Positions 1 through 9,533 of a stretch of DNA of 64,000 bases are shown here, in pieces; the first letter of the stretch is position 1, and the number at the start of each line of letters is the position of its first letter. Made by a program: the position numbers and the translations under genes. The notes beneath the pieces are model-generated. The model was not told the DNA's origin. It saw only the letters and a list, made by a program, of their open reading frames with translations, and ran no database searches. Origin of the DNA: Allorhizobium undicola ORS 992 = ATCC 700741. GTDB taxonomy: Bacteria > Pseudomonadota > Alphaproteobacteria > Rhizobiales > Rhizobiaceae. Location of the stretch: the NCBI RefSeq assembly GCF_000621665.1, contig NZ_JHXQ01000007.1, positions 62,001 to 126,000 of the forward strand. The letters run 5' to 3'.

Positions 1-381
1 GAATACGCCTCGACGATCATCAACTCCGTCTGGACCGGTGAACCTTCGGTCATCTACGGCAATGTGCGCAACAATGGCTGCATTACGTCGCTACCGGCCA
101 ATTGCGCGGCGGAGGTGCCGTGCCTGGTCGATGCATCCGGCATCCAGCCCACCTATATCGGTGAATTGCCGCCGCAGCTGACAGCGCTGATGCGAACCAA
201 TATCAATGTGCAGGAGCTGACGGTGAAGGCGCTGATGAGCGAAAACCGCGAGCACATCTATCATGCCGCCATGATGGATCCGCACACGGCTGCCGAGCTG
301 GATCTGGATCAGATCTGGTCATTGGTGGACGAGCTTCTGGCCGCGCATGGGCAATGGTTGCCGCAATGGGCCCGCGTCTGA
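1..381 (+). CDS. GH4 alpha-galactosidase-like, C-terminal part (partial)
   Basis: The window opens inside a gene; frame 1 is open from base 1 to the stop at 379-381 (126 residues visible). The tail resembles the C-terminus of NAD- and metal-dependent family 4 glycosidases (MelA/AglA type): a stretch reading NSVWTGEP, then VYGNVRNNG-like (IYGNVRNNGCI), LPANCAAEVPCLVD, and a late helix region ending LPQWARV. In this family the segment with 'V-P-x-N-x-G-x-I-x-N-L-P' is conserved near the end. The catalytic and NAD-binding parts lie outside the window. Its position before a LacI repressor, sugar ABC transporter and GH2 enzyme fits alpha-galactoside use. It could equally be an alpha-glucosidase or glucuronidase of the same family. 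Confidence 0.8.
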   Translation, partial: EYASTIINSVWTGEPSVIYGNVRNNGCITSLPANCAAEVPCLVDASGIQPTYIGELPPQLTALMRTNINVQELTVKALMSENREHIYHAAMMDPHTAAELDLDQIWSLVDELLAAHGQWLPQWARV

Positions 382-394
382 CAGGAAATTGGTG

Positions 395-422
395 GGGAAA
401 GCTAAAAAAGCTTTCCCTTTTC
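395..422 (+). terminator. Rho-independent terminator after the GH4 gene
   Basis: A perfect 9-bp stem (GGGAAAGCT at 395-403, AGCTTTCCC at 409-417) with a five-A loop is followed by TTTT, 14 bases after the GH4 stop codon. This ends the upstream transcript before the repressor gene. Confidence 0.85.
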
Positions 423-435
423 TCTGGTTTTGTCT

Positions 436-449
436 AGTAAATATTTACT
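436..449. promoter_or_regulatory. Perfect 14-bp palindrome, candidate LacI-family operator
   Basis: AGTAAATATTTACT is a perfect dyad lying between the GH4 terminator and the LacI-type gene. Its core AAATATTT recurs at 1741-1748, upstream of the transporter operon, and both are followed within a few bases by GCGC. A short perfect palindrome on both sides of a LacI-family gene is the expected arrangement for autoregulation and control of the target operon. The assignment to this regulator is inference. Confidence 0.5.
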
Positions 450-631
450 GCGCTTTTGGGCGCTGTTGCCGCTTCGTTTATGTGCGAAGCGCCATTGGCT
501 GCGGATGGGTTTCGACATCATCCTGGAAGCGCCAATGAGTTTTCCGCCCTTCACGGAAGTGCGGGAAAACGTGTTCAATCGAAACTTCCTCCGGACCCCC
601 GTGCCGGTGGCAGGGAAAGACGCGCAAGAGC

Positions 632-1693
632 ATGGCCACGATAAGGGACATAGCCGCGGCAGTTGGAGTGTCGTCGGGAACGGTGTCCCGCGTCTTGAAC
701 AACGACCCCAGCCTGTCGATTTCTCAGGCCAGACGCGAGGCGATTGTCGCGACCGCTCAGGAGCTTGGCTATGCTACGCCGCGCAGCCGGTACCGCGCCA
801 GCAAAATTGCGCCGCTTGCAGGCCGCAAGGGGGGCGTGCAGGCCCGCATCGCGCTTTTGCATTTTCTGACATCCGAGCAGGAATTGTTCGATCCCTATTA
901 TGTCGGGGTTCGTCTGGGCATAGAGCGGCGTTGCGCGGAAAACGGACTGGAGATCGGGCGGGTTTTCACACCTTTATCCCCCTGGAACGTCAATGATCAC
1001 GGTGCAATGCCGGGGGCCATTGTCATCGGCAAGCATGGCCGGGGCGAAATCGCGGCCTTGTCGGCTCACTGCCCCCAGGTGGTCTTTGCCGATGTCGATC
1101 CGCATCTGGCGCAACACGACTGCGTGGCGGCCGATCTTGCCATGGCGACACGGCAGATTCTGGATGGCCTGTGGTCCGTTGGGTATCGGCGCATCGGTTT
1201 CATCGGCTGCAACGAGTTGATGGATGGCAATAGCGAGCCCTATACGGAAATGCGCTGCCGCGCCTATCTTGACTGGATGAAGGCGAAGAATGCTCTGGAC
1301 CCTGCCCTGCTTGCTTTGGGCGAGGGGCGGGAATGGGGGCATAATCTGCGCCTTGAGGTGGGATATGAACAGGCTGGCCGCTTGCTTGCCCTGCCTGTCC
1401 GGCCCGATGCCATTCTGGCGGCCAATGATAACATGGCCATCGGGGCCTATCGCGCCATCCAGGAAGAAGGCCTGACCATTCCTGCCCATATCGCGCTTGC
1501 CTCGTTCAACAATATCCCTGTAACCGAATTCCTCAATCCCACCCTCTCGACCATGGATATTCCGGGAGACAGTATCGGCGAGGCGGCGGTCGATCTTCTG
1601 GTGGAGCGTCTGATGGGGCGCACCTATTCCAAACATGTCACCATTCCCACCCGGATGCGGTGGCGCGACAGTTGCCGCCATCCCGCCGGGTAA
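632..1693 (+). CDS. LacI-family transcriptional repressor of the galactoside locus
   Basis: A 353-residue protein of usual LacI/GalR length. The N-terminus (ATIRDIAAAVGVSSGTVSRV) is a classical LacI helix-turn-helix followed by the hinge region; the rest is a periplasmic-binding-protein-like effector domain (for example AILAANDNMAIGAYRAI and ALASFNNIPVTEF near residues 265-305). It resembles EbgR-type regulators of beta-galactosidase operons. The gene stands alone between the GH4 gene and the ABC/GH2 operon, all on the same strand, so it probably represses one or both in the absence of a galactoside. The start has only a weak ribosome-binding site. Confidence 0.88.
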   Translation: MATIRDIAAAVGVSSGTVSRVLNNDPSLSISQARREAIVATAQELGYATPRSRYRASKIAPLAGRKGGVQARIALLHFLTSEQELFDPYYVGVRLGIERRCAENGLEIGRVFTPLSPWNVNDHGAMPGAIVIGKHGRGEIAALSAHCPQVVFADVDPHLAQHDCVAADLAMATRQILDGLWSVGYRRIGFIGCNELMDGNSEPYTEMRCRAYLDWMKAKNALDPALLALGEGREWGHNLRLEVGYEQAGRLLALPVRPDAILAANDNMAIGAYRAIQEEGLTIPAHIALASFNNIPVTEFLNPTLSTMDIPGDSIGEAAVDLLVERLMGRTYSKHVTIPTRMRWRDSCRHPAG

Positions 1694-1715
1694 TCATTTT
1701 CTCGTAATGATTTTC

Positions 1716-1729
1716 TTCGCATCTGCGAA
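1716..1729. promoter_or_regulatory. Inverted repeat TTCGCA-TC-TGCGAA upstream of the sugar ABC operon
   Basis: A perfect 6-2-6 dyad in the 163-bp gap between the LacI gene and the binding-protein gene. It could be an operator for a second regulator or part of a promoter-proximal hairpin. A separate 7-bp stem (AATCATT/AATGATT, 1692-1712) just before it may terminate the repressor transcript. Function is not demonstrated. Confidence 0.35.
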
Positions 1730-1735
1730 ATAGTT

Positions 1736-1751
1736 TTACTAAATATTTTCT
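1736..1751. promoter_or_regulatory. Second AAATATTT-core site, candidate LacI-family operator
   Basis: The sequence TTACTAAATATTTTCT keeps the AAATATTT core of the perfect palindrome at 436-449, with degenerate flanks, and like it is followed by a GCGC-containing stretch. It lies about 110 bases before the start of the transporter operon, a reasonable place for an operator overlapping a promoter. Confidence 0.4.
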
Positions 1752-1856
1752 TGCGCCTTTCGCGGATGAGCGGAATAGTTTGGCCATGCTTGCGCGTCCG
1801 TGGCCGGACGTTGCGGGTGTCGTTCTAAACGCGACCGTTCATTTGGGGAGGATGAA

Positions 1857-3143
1857 ATGAAAAAGACTATCGTGACACGCCGCGCTGGCGCCAAGGGAGC
1901 CGCTTTTGCCGGCTTGATGGCTTCAACCTTGCTTATCTCTGCCGCAAGCGCCGCCGCTGGTGAAATCACCGTCTGGTGCTGGGATCCGAATTTCAATGTG
2001 GCGATCATGAAGGAGGCGGGTGCTCGCTACAGCGCCAAACATCCCGGCACCACCGTGAAGGTCGTGGATTTTGCCAAGGCCGACGTCGAGCAGAAGCTTC
2101 AGACGGGCCTGGCCTCCGGCGCCACCGATACGCTGCCCGACATCGTGCTGATCGAGGATTACGGCGCGCAGAAATATCTGCAATCCTTCCCCGGCGCCTT
2201 TGCGCCAATGAGCGGCAAGGTGGATTACAAGAATTTTGCCCCCTACAAGGTCGAGTTGATGACGCTTGAGGGCAAGACCTACGGAATGCCCTTCGATACC
2301 GGCACCACGGCGCTGTTTTACCGCAAGGACATTATCGAGGCTGCCGGCTTCAAGCCGGAGGACATGCAGAACCTGACCTGGGACCGCTTCCTTGAAATCG
2401 GCAAGCAGGTAAAGGAAAAGACCGGCAAGCAGCTTATTCCGCTGGACGCCAATGACGGCGGAATGACACGCATCATCATGCAGGCTGGCGGCGGCTGGTA
2501 TTTCGACAAGGATGGCAAGCTTTCCATCACGAACAACGCACCCCTCAAAGCCTCGCTGGAGTTGCAGGCCAGGCTGATCAAGGACGGTCTTGCCAAACTG
2601 TCCAACGGCTGGACAGATTACGCGCAAAACGCCGTTTCCGGCAATGTCGCGGGCGTGCTGACGGGCGTCTGGTTCACCGGCACCATCAAGGCGCAGAAGG
2701 ATCAATCCGGCAAGTGGGGTATTGCCGCCACGCCGAGGCCCAATGTGCCAGCTGCGGTCAATGCCTCCAATCTCGGCGGGTCGAGCTGGTATGTGCTGGA
2801 GAATTCGAAGGAAAAGGACGAGGCCATCGATTTCCTCAACGAAATCTATGGCAAGGATAATGATTTCTACCAGAAAATCCTGACGGAGCGTGGCGCCATG
2901 GGCACCATGCTGGGTGCGCGCACAGGCGCCGCCTACAGCGCGCCGGACCCCTTCTTCGGCGGCGAAAAGGTCTGGCAGAACTTCTCCGACTGGCTCGCCA
3001 AGGTGCCGTCCGTCAATTACGGCGTCTTTACCAACGAGCTGGATACGGCGGTTACGGCCCATCTGGCCGACCTCAACAAGGGCGCGCCGATCGACAAGGT
3101 GCTGAAGGACATAGAGGGCCAGGCCGAAGGTCTGATCCAGTAA
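1857..3143 (+). CDS. Sugar ABC transporter, extracellular substrate-binding protein (family 1)
   Basis: A 428-residue periplasmic solute-binding protein of carbohydrate-uptake family 1. The start at 1857 is chosen because GGGGAGGATGA lies directly upstream and it yields a proper signal peptide: KK/RR-rich start, a hydrophobic run AGLMASTLLISAASA and a cleavage site near AAAG-EITVW. There is no lipobox cysteine, so it is soluble in the periplasm. It is the first gene of an operon with two permeases, a GH2 beta-galactosidase and an ATPase, pointing to import of a galactoside or oligosaccharide. The exact sugar cannot be read from sequence. Confidence 0.9.
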   Translation: MKKTIVTRRAGAKGAAFAGLMASTLLISAASAAAGEITVWCWDPNFNVAIMKEAGARYSAKHPGTTVKVVDFAKADVEQKLQTGLASGATDTLPDIVLIEDYGAQKYLQSFPGAFAPMSGKVDYKNFAPYKVELMTLEGKTYGMPFDTGTTALFYRKDIIEAAGFKPEDMQNLTWDRFLEIGKQVKEKTGKQLIPLDANDGGMTRIIMQAGGGWYFDKDGKLSITNNAPLKASLELQARLIKDGLAKLSNGWTDYAQNAVSGNVAGVLTGVWFTGTIKAQKDQSGKWGIAATPRPNVPAAVNASNLGGSSWYVLENSKEKDEAIDFLNEIYGKDNDFYQKILTERGAMGTMLGARTGAAYSAPDPFFGGEKVWQNFSDWLAKVPSVNYGVFTNELDTAVTAHLADLNKGAPIDKVLKDIEGQAEGLIQ

Positions 3144-3218
3144 GGGCAAACAGTCATTTTGACCCGGCAACTGCGGATCGGCGATCCGCGGTTGCTCTTC
3201 ATCGATCTGGAGGCGCCT

Positions 3219-4118
3219 ATGGCTTTCGTGGCACGTCGGGGTGGACTGGCCCGTCAATACCAGATGAGCGGCTGGCTGTTTACCGCGCCCGCCCTTCTGT
3301 TGATCGGGATTTTTCTGGTCTATCCGATCATCCGTTCGCTTGTCCTGTCCTTCTATTCAGGCCGGGGAATGATGCAGAAATTCGCCGGTGCGGATAATAT
3401 CCTGCGGCTGAGCAACGATCCCGTTTTCCTGAAGGCGCTGGGCAATACGATGATCTTCTTCATCGTCCAGGTGCCGATCATGATTACGCTGGCCATCTTG
3501 CTGGCGGCGGCGCTGAACAATCCGCGCCTCCGCTTCGTGGGCTTCTTCCGTACGGCCATCTTTCTGCCCTGCGTGTCGTCGCTCGTGGCCTATTCCGTGC
3601 TGTTCAAAAGCATGTTTTCCGTTGATGGCGTGGTCAACAACACGCTGATGTCGCTTGGTCTGATGGCAGAGCCGATCGGCTGGCTGACGGATCCCTTCTG
3701 GGCCAAGGTGCTGATCATCATTGCCATTACCTGGCGCTGGACCGGCTACAACATGATCTTCTATCTGGCTGCCATGCAGAATATCGACCGCTCCATCTAT
3801 GAGGCGGCGACGGTGGATGGCGTGCCTTCCTGGCGGCGCTTCCTGCACCTGACGGTGCCGATGCTGAAGCCGGTGATCCTGTTTACCACCATTACCTCGA
3901 CCATCGGCACGTTGCAGCTTTTCGATGAGGTCTATAACCTCACGGCTGGCACCGGCGGTCCGGCCAATTCCACGCTCACACTCTCTCTCTACATCTACAA
4001 TCTGACCTTCCGCTATATGCCGAGCTTCGGTTACGCGGCCACGGTCTCCTATGTCATCGTGGTGATGGTGGCGCTGCTCTCGCTCTTTCAGTTCTATGCG
4101 GCGAGGGAAAAGCAATGA
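3219..4118 (+). CDS. Sugar ABC transporter permease (MalF/UgpA type)
   Basis: About 299 residues. The start at 3219 is preferred over one at 3159 because GGAGG stands at 3209-3213. The protein has six predicted membrane segments, beginning SGWLFTAPALLLIGIFLVY, and the MalF-type cytoplasmic loop with EAA motif (YEAATVDGVPSWRRFLHLTVP, around residues 198-218) that contacts the ATPase. It ends with an ATGA overlap onto the second permease (4115), so the two inner-membrane subunits are translationally coupled. Confidence 0.92.
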   Translation: MAFVARRGGLARQYQMSGWLFTAPALLLIGIFLVYPIIRSLVLSFYSGRGMMQKFAGADNILRLSNDPVFLKALGNTMIFFIVQVPIMITLAILLAAALNNPRLRFVGFFRTAIFLPCVSSLVAYSVLFKSMFSVDGVVNNTLMSLGLMAEPIGWLTDPFWAKVLIIIAITWRWTGYNMIFYLAAMQNIDRSIYEAATVDGVPSWRRFLHLTVPMLKPVILFTTITSTIGTLQLFDEVYNLTAGTGGPANSTLTLSLYIYNLTFRYMPSFGYAATVSYVIVVMVALLSLFQFYAAREKQ

Positions 4119-4939
4119 CCAGCTATGCCACGAAACGCCGCCTTGGCTCCCTGTTGCAATATCTGCTGTTGGGACTTGCTGCCTTCCTGTCGATTTTTCC
4201 CTTCTTCTGGATGGTGATCGGCGCAACCAATACCACTGCGGACATCGTGCGCGGCAAGGTGTCCTTCGGCATGGCGTTGTTTGCCAATATCGCGGATTTC
4301 TTCACCAAGGTGGATGTACCGCTGGTGTTCTGGAATTCGATCAAGATCGCCATATTCGGCACGGCGCTTACAGTGCTGATCTCGGCCATGGCGGGCTATG
4401 GCTTCGAGATGTTCCGCTCCCGGCTGCGCGACCGTCTTTACGCGGTGGTGCTTTTGACACTCATGGTGCCGTTTGCGGCGCTGATGATCCCGCTTTTCCT
4501 GCTGATGTCGCAGGCGGGGTTGATCAACACCCATGTGGCGATCATTCTGCCCACACTCGCCTCCGCTTTCATCATCTTCTATTTCCGGCAGGCAACCAAG
4601 GCTTTTCCGGGCGAGCTGCGCGACGCCGCCAAGGTTGATGGGCTGAAGGAATGGCAGATATTCTTCTACATCTATCTGCCGGTCATGCGTTCCACCTTCG
4701 CGGCCGCCTTCGTCATCGTCTTCATGATGAACTGGAACAATTATCTTTGGCCGCTGATCGTACTGCAATCCAATGAGACGAAGACCATCACGCTCGTCGT
4801 CTCATCGCTCGCTTCGGCCTACTACCCCGAATATGGCACGGTGATGATCGGCACGATCCTTGCCACTCTGCCCACGCTTTTCGTCTTCTTCGCCATGCAG
4901 CGCCAGTTCGTGCAGGGTATGCTCGGCTCCATTAAATAG
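4115..4939 (+). CDS. Sugar ABC transporter permease (MalG/UgpE type)
   Basis: A 274-residue inner-membrane protein with six predicted transmembrane helices and the MalG-type EAA loop (LRDAAKVDGLKEWQIFFYIYLPV, about residues 169-190). It overlaps the preceding permease by four bases and is followed after 10 bases by the GH2 gene. It forms the heterodimeric channel of the galactoside importer with its neighbour. Confidence 0.92.
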   Translation: MTSYATKRRLGSLLQYLLLGLAAFLSIFPFFWMVIGATNTTADIVRGKVSFGMALFANIADFFTKVDVPLVFWNSIKIAIFGTALTVLISAMAGYGFEMFRSRLRDRLYAVVLLTLMVPFAALMIPLFLLMSQAGLINTHVAIILPTLASAFIIFYFRQATKAFPGELRDAAKVDGLKEWQIFFYIYLPVMRSTFAAAFVIVFMMNWNNYLWPLIVLQSNETKTITLVVSSLASAYYPEYGTVMIGTILATLPTLFVFFAMQRQFVQGMLGSIK

Positions 4940-4949
4940 GAATAGTGAT

Positions 4950-7196
4950 ATGCGTCGTTATGAAAGCTTCAACAAGGGCTGGACCTTTACGGAGGGCTTT
5001 TCCGCCGCACACGCCGGTGAAATGCTTGCCGGAGAGGTGGTGCAGCTTCCGCATACGGCGGTAGAGCTGCCCTTCAACTATTTCGACGAGACATGCTATC
5101 AGCGCGCCTTCACCTACCAGAAAGAAATCGTCTGGGAGGAGGGCTTCGAGGGCTGCGAGGTTTCGGTAGCCTTCGATGGCGCCATGGCCGATAATGTCGT
5201 TTATCTGAATGGCGCGGAAATCCTTGCCCACAAGGATGGTTATACCCCCTTCGAGGCGCGTCTGACGCCGAAGCTGAAGGCGGGTAAAAACCTGCTGACC
5301 GTGAAAGTGGATGGCTCTGAAAATCCCGCCATTCCGCCCTTTGGCGGACAGATCGATTACCTGACCTATGCCGGTATCTATCGCGATACATGGTTGAAGG
5401 TGACGACTCCGGTTTCCATTGCCAATGTGAAGATCGAAACCCCGGATGCGTTGGCCGACCGCAAGACGGTGACGGCCCGGATTTTCCTTGCCAATCCGCA
5501 ATCGCAGCCGCTGTCCGGCGCAGTCACCGCGACGATCACCGACAAGAGCGGCAAGGTTATGGCCTCCATAAGGGCTGAGCTTTCCGGCGATGACCTCACG
5601 CTTCGGCTTGAGGGCATCGAAGGTGCAGAGCTTTGGGATCTCGACAATCCAGCCCTTTATACTCTGACGGCCGAGCTTGAAACGGCCGCGGGCAAGGACA
5701 GCTATTCCAGCCGTTTCGGCTTTCGAACGGTGGAATTTCGCATCGACGGCTTTTTCCTCAATGGCCGCAATGTGAAGCTGCGCGGTCTGAACCGTCATCA
5801 GGCATGGCCGCATCTTGGCTATGCCATGGGCCGGCGCGGTCAGGAAAAGGACGCCGACCAGATGAAGTTCGATCTGCGTTGCAATGTTGTGCGCACCTCG
5901 CACTATCCGCAGTCGAAGTGGTTCCTGGATCGCTGCGACGAGATCGGCCTGCTGGTCTTCGAGGAAATTCCCGGCTGGCAGCATATTGGTGACAAGGCTT
6001 GGCAGCAGGAGTCCGTTGCAAATGTTCGCCGCATGATCGAGCGCGACTGGAACCATCCGTCGATCATCATCTGGGGCGTGCGCATCAACGAATCCCAGGA
6101 TAATCACGATTTCTATCTGGAAACCAACCGTGTGGCCCGCGAGCTGGACACCACCCGCCAGACGGGCGGCGTGCGCTTCATCACCGATAGCGAATTGCTG
6201 GAGGACGTTCACACCCAGAATGATTTCATTCTGGGGCTAGAAGAGCAGCCCGGCCATAATCGTGGGCGGATCGTGCTGCGCGAACAATCGGAAATCACCG
6301 GCAAGAGCGAAAAAGTGCCGTATATGATTACCGAATATAATGGCCACATGTATCCGACCAAGCGCTTCGATCAGGAGCAGCGGCAGGCAGAGCATGTCAC
6401 CCGCCACCTTCTGGTGCTGAATGCGGCGGCAGGCGACGAAAACATTTCCGGCTGCACCGGCTGGTGCATGTTTGATTACAACACCCACAAGGATTTCGGC
6501 GCGGGCGACCGCATCTGCTATCATGGCGTCATGGATATGTATCGCGAGCCGAAATTCGCGGCCTATGCCTATGCCTCGCAAGGCGCGCCGGAAGGGGGTG
6601 TGGTCCTGAAGCCCGTGACCTACTGGGCGCGCGGCGAGCGCAATATCGGCGGCATCCTGCCACTGATCATCCTCACCAATTGCGATTATGTGGAGGTGAA
6701 GTTCGGCGATCTTGCACCCAAGCGTATCGGTCCTGACCGCCAGACCTATCCGCACCTGCCGCATCCGCCGGTCATTCTGGACGAGCGCAATGTCACGCCT
6801 GCCGAATTCGGAACCTGGGGCCTGCAATGGCGCGGCGGCGTGATCACCGGCTATGTCAACGGCAAGCCGGTGAAAACGGTGGAGCTGGCGGGCGATCCCG
6901 TGCCCGGCTCGCTGCAAATCGAAGCGGACGATACGCAGTTGAAGGCTGGCGAGAAGGATACGGTGCGTGTCATCCTGAGGGCGCTTGACCAATGCGGCAA
7001 TATCCTGCCCTTCTTCGACGATCCGGTCGAACTGTCGCTGGAAGGGCCGGGCCGGATCATCGGGCCAGTGCTGTCCAGCTTCAAGGGCGGCACGACGGGG
7101 CTTTATATCGAAGCTGGAAATGAGCCCGGCACATTGACGCTGAAGGCACGGTGCCGCCCCTTCGGCGAGCAGACGATCACCCTGACGGTTGCTTGA
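4950..7196 (+). CDS. Glycoside hydrolase family 2, beta-galactosidase-like
   Basis: A cytoplasmic 748-residue GH2 enzyme, with the order sugar-binding jelly roll, Ig-like domain, TIM barrel and C-terminal beta domains. The start at 4950 follows the upstream stop by 10 bases. The candidate acid/base is Glu381 in WGVRINES and the nucleophile Glu462 in MITEYNGH, the usual GH2 pair. The barrel entry RGLNRHQAWP and RTSHYPQ are also typical. The signature SxxNE is altered to RINES. There is no signal peptide, so it acts on sugar taken in by the flanking ABC transporter. Beta-galactosidase is most likely from the locus; beta-glucuronidase or mannosidase activity cannot be excluded. Confidence 0.88.
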   Translation: MRRYESFNKGWTFTEGFSAAHAGEMLAGEVVQLPHTAVELPFNYFDETCYQRAFTYQKEIVWEEGFEGCEVSVAFDGAMADNVVYLNGAEILAHKDGYTPFEARLTPKLKAGKNLLTVKVDGSENPAIPPFGGQIDYLTYAGIYRDTWLKVTTPVSIANVKIETPDALADRKTVTARIFLANPQSQPLSGAVTATITDKSGKVMASIRAELSGDDLTLRLEGIEGAELWDLDNPALYTLTAELETAAGKDSYSSRFGFRTVEFRIDGFFLNGRNVKLRGLNRHQAWPHLGYAMGRRGQEKDADQMKFDLRCNVVRTSHYPQSKWFLDRCDEIGLLVFEEIPGWQHIGDKAWQQESVANVRRMIERDWNHPSIIIWGVRINESQDNHDFYLETNRVARELDTTRQTGGVRFITDSELLEDVHTQNDFILGLEEQPGHNRGRIVLREQSEITGKSEKVPYMITEYNGHMYPTKRFDQEQRQAEHVTRHLLVLNAAAGDENISGCTGWCMFDYNTHKDFGAGDRICYHGVMDMYREPKFAAYAYASQGAPEGGVVLKPVTYWARGERNIGGILPLIILTNCDYVEVKFGDLAPKRIGPDRQTYPHLPHPPVILDERNVTPAEFGTWGLQWRGGVITGYVNGKPVKTVELAGDPVPGSLQIEADDTQLKAGEKDTVRVILRALDQCGNILPFFDDPVELSLEGPGRIIGPVLSSFKGGTTGLYIEAGNEPGTLTLKARCRPFGEQTITLTVA

Positions 7197-7205
7197 GGTT
7201 TACCC

Positions 7206-8288
7206 ATGGCTGATGTTTCGCTCACCGATATTCGCAAAAGCTATGGCGCGGTCGATGTCATCAAGGGTGTCGATCTTTCCATCCGCTCGGGGGAATTCGT
7301 GGTTTTCGTCGGCCCGTCGGGCTGCGGAAAATCGACGCTGCTGCGGATGATCGCCGGACTGGAGGACATTACCGCAGGCTCGCTGAAGATAGGCGGGACC
7401 GAGATGAATGATGTCGATCCGTCCAGACGCGGCATTGCCATGGTTTTCCAGTCCTATGCGCTCTATCCGCATATGACCGTGCGGGAAAACATGGGCTTTG
7501 CACTGCGTTTTGCGGGCATGGAAAAGCCCGAGATCGACCGGCGCGTCAATGCCGCAAGCGCCAGCCTGAAACTGGATGCTCTGATGGATCGCAAGCCCGG
7601 CGCCCTTTCCGGTGGTCAGCGGCAGCGCGTTGCCATCGGCCGGGCCATTGTGCGTGAGCCGCAGGTCTTCCTGTTCGATGAACCGCTTTCCAATCTGGAT
7701 GCGGAACTGCGCGTGCATATGCGGCTTGAAATCGCCCAGTTGCACAAGCAGCTCAAGACCACGGTGATCTACGTTACCCATGATCAGGTGGAGGCCATGA
7801 CGCTTGCCGACAAGATCGTGGTTCTGCGTGCCGGTGTGGTCGAGCAGGTGGGCTCGCCCATGACCCTCTATGACGATCCGGACAATGTGTTCGTGGCAGG
7901 CTTCATCGGTTCTCCAAAAATGAACTTTCTTTCAGGGCGAGTTGCGGCCCATGCCGGTAACGGCGTGATGGTGGAGATTTCGGGCGCCGAAAGCGCGCGT
8001 ATCCTGCTGCCGATTTCGGGCGCGGGCCTCAGTGTGGGAGATGAGGTCAAACTGGGGATCCGGCCGGAACATCTCATGACAAATGGCGGTGGCGACGTCA
8101 CTCTGACGGTGCCGGGTCTGGCGACCGAAAATCTCGGATCCACCGCGTTCATCTATGCCAGCCTGAACGGCAGCGAAATCATTGCCGAACAGCGGGATCG
8201 CCGTGGGCGGACAGGGGAGCAGCAATCGCTTGGATTTTCGGCGAGCCATTGCCTTCTTTTCAATGCGGCGGGCAAGCGTGTCCGATAG
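7206..8288 (+). CDS. Sugar ABC transporter ATP-binding protein (UgpC/MalK family)
   Basis: A 360-residue ATPase with Walker [10 protein letters not shown], signature [14 protein letters not shown], Walker [13 protein letters not shown] and the H-loop THDQ, followed by the C-terminal TOBE/OB regulatory domain (LGIRPEHL). It energises the two permeases at 3219-4939. It closes the operon, 9 bases after the GH2 gene. The C-terminus is regular in length for the family, so the subunit appears intact. Confidence 0.92.
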   Translation: MADVSLTDIRKSYGAVDVIKGVDLSIRSGEFVVFVGPSGCGKSTLLRMIAGLEDITAGSLKIGGTEMNDVDPSRRGIAMVFQSYALYPHMTVRENMGFALRFAGMEKPEIDRRVNAASASLKLDALMDRKPGALSGGQRQRVAIGRAIVREPQVFLFDEPLSNLDAELRVHMRLEIAQLHKQLKTTVIYVTHDQVEAMTLADKIVVLRAGVVEQVGSPMTLYDDPDNVFVAGFIGSPKMNFLSGRVAAHAGNGVMVEISGAESARILLPISGAGLSVGDEVKLGIRPEHLMTNGGGDVTLTVPGLATENLGSTAFIYASLNGSEIIAEQRDRRGRTGEQQSLGFSASHCLLFNAAGKRVR

Positions 8289-8464
8289 GCTGCCCATCGC
8301 CGGACATCGTCAGGAGGATTAAAGGCTATAAAATCTAGTAAAAATATATATTATTAAGGTCAGTCCGGCAAAAGGCTTCCTTGTTAAGTTTTCCTCACCT
8401 GTCCATGCTTGTTTGTGGGGCTCGCCAGGGGGCGGGGTTGAAAACGGATTTAAGGAAGAACGAG

Positions 8465-9472
8465 ATGCGTGGATTTGCAGGCGCCTTGGCCGGACTGGCA
8501 GCAACGGCGGCAATTCTCTTCGGCGGGTCGCAGGTTTCTGCCGCGGAAAAGACGGTGACATTCGCCTATCAGGACATGATGACGCCCATTCGTGTTCTGA
8601 TGGAAAGCGGCAGGCTGGAACAGGAAACCCACACAAAAATCAAATGGGTGAAGTTCGGCGGCGGCGGCGATGTCGTGCGGGCGCTTGCGTCCGGCAGCGT
8701 GGATCTCGGTGAGGCGGGCTCGTCGCCGATTGCGGCTGCGGCCTCGCAGGGCCTGGGCGTGAAACTGTTCTGGATTCTCGACGATATTGCCAATGCCGAG
8801 CAACTGGTGGCCCGCAATGGCAGCGGTATCGAGAAGATTGCCGATCTGAAGGGCAAGACGGTCGCAACGCCCTTTGTCTCCACCTCGCATTATCAGCTTA
8901 TGTATGCCCTGAAGGAGGCAGGTCTTGGACCTCAGGATGTGAAGCTGCTCAACCTGCGTCCACAGGAAATTGCCGCCGCCTGGGAGCGCGGTGACATTGA
9001 CGCTACCTTCATTTGGGCGCCGACGCTGGATGTCGCCAAAAAGAACGGCAAGGTCATTGCCAGCGCCGGTGATTTCGCGGCCAAGGGTAAGGCAACATTC
9101 GACGGTATTATCGCAACGGATAAGTTCGCCGCTGAAAACCGCGATTTTCTTGTCACCTTCGTCCGGCTGCTTTCCGAAGCCGATGCCGATTACCGTCGCA
9201 ATGCCGCGAGATGGACGCCCGATTCTGCCGAGGTGAAGGCTGTGGCCAAATGGACTGGCGCCAACGCGGCTGATGTTCCGGCAGGTGTTGCGGCCTACAG
9301 ATTTCCTGATCTCAACCAGCAGGCCTCGAGCCAATGGCTGGGCGGCGGCGCTGCCGAGGCGCTCAAATCCACGGCGGAATTTCTGAAGGAACAGGGCCGG
9401 GTCCAGGCGCTCGCGCCAGACTACAGCACCTTCGTGACGGCGGATTACGTCAAGGCGGCGCTTGGGCAATAA
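8465..9472 (+). CDS. tauA: Taurine/sulfonate ABC transporter, periplasmic binding protein
   Basis: 335 residues from the ATG at 8465, which follows AAGGAAGAACGAG and opens a good signal peptide (hydrophobic core GALAGLAATAAILFGG, cleavage near VSAA-EKTV). The body matches the SsuA/TauA fold: VKFGGGGDVVRALASGSVDLGEAGSSP, then DLKGKTVATPFVSTSHY and the TauA-like C-terminal stretch QASSQWLGGGAAEALKSTAEFL. It heads a three-gene operon with an ATPase and a permease of the same class, so taurine or a related alkylsulfonate is the likely ligand. No tauD dioxygenase is nearby, so desulfonation must be encoded elsewhere. Confidence 0.88.
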   Translation: MRGFAGALAGLAATAAILFGGSQVSAAEKTVTFAYQDMMTPIRVLMESGRLEQETHTKIKWVKFGGGGDVVRALASGSVDLGEAGSSPIAAAASQGLGVKLFWILDDIANAEQLVARNGSGIEKIADLKGKTVATPFVSTSHYQLMYALKEAGLGPQDVKLLNLRPQEIAAAWERGDIDATFIWAPTLDVAKKNGKVIASAGDFAAKGKATFDGIIATDKFAAENRDFLVTFVRLLSEADADYRRNAARWTPDSAEVKAVAKWTGANAADVPAGVAAYRFPDLNQQASSQWLGGGAAEALKSTAEFLKEQGRVQALAPDYSTFVTADYVKAALGQ

Positions 9473-9533
9473 AGCATTGTGCCGAGAAAATTGGGAGCCG
9501 GTTTCCCGAGTTGGCATGTGAGGTTATGGGCGG

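Noticed and set aside
1923..3257. 444-codon minus-strand frame across the sugar-binding protein gene
   Set aside because: No recognisable domain; the plus strand encodes an intact binding protein with signal peptide.
8325..8360. AT-rich run with TCTAGTAAAAATATATATTATTAA before tauA as a third LacI operator
   Set aside because: Only the left part matches the palindrome at 436-449 and no dyad is complete; it is just as well explained as a promoter region.
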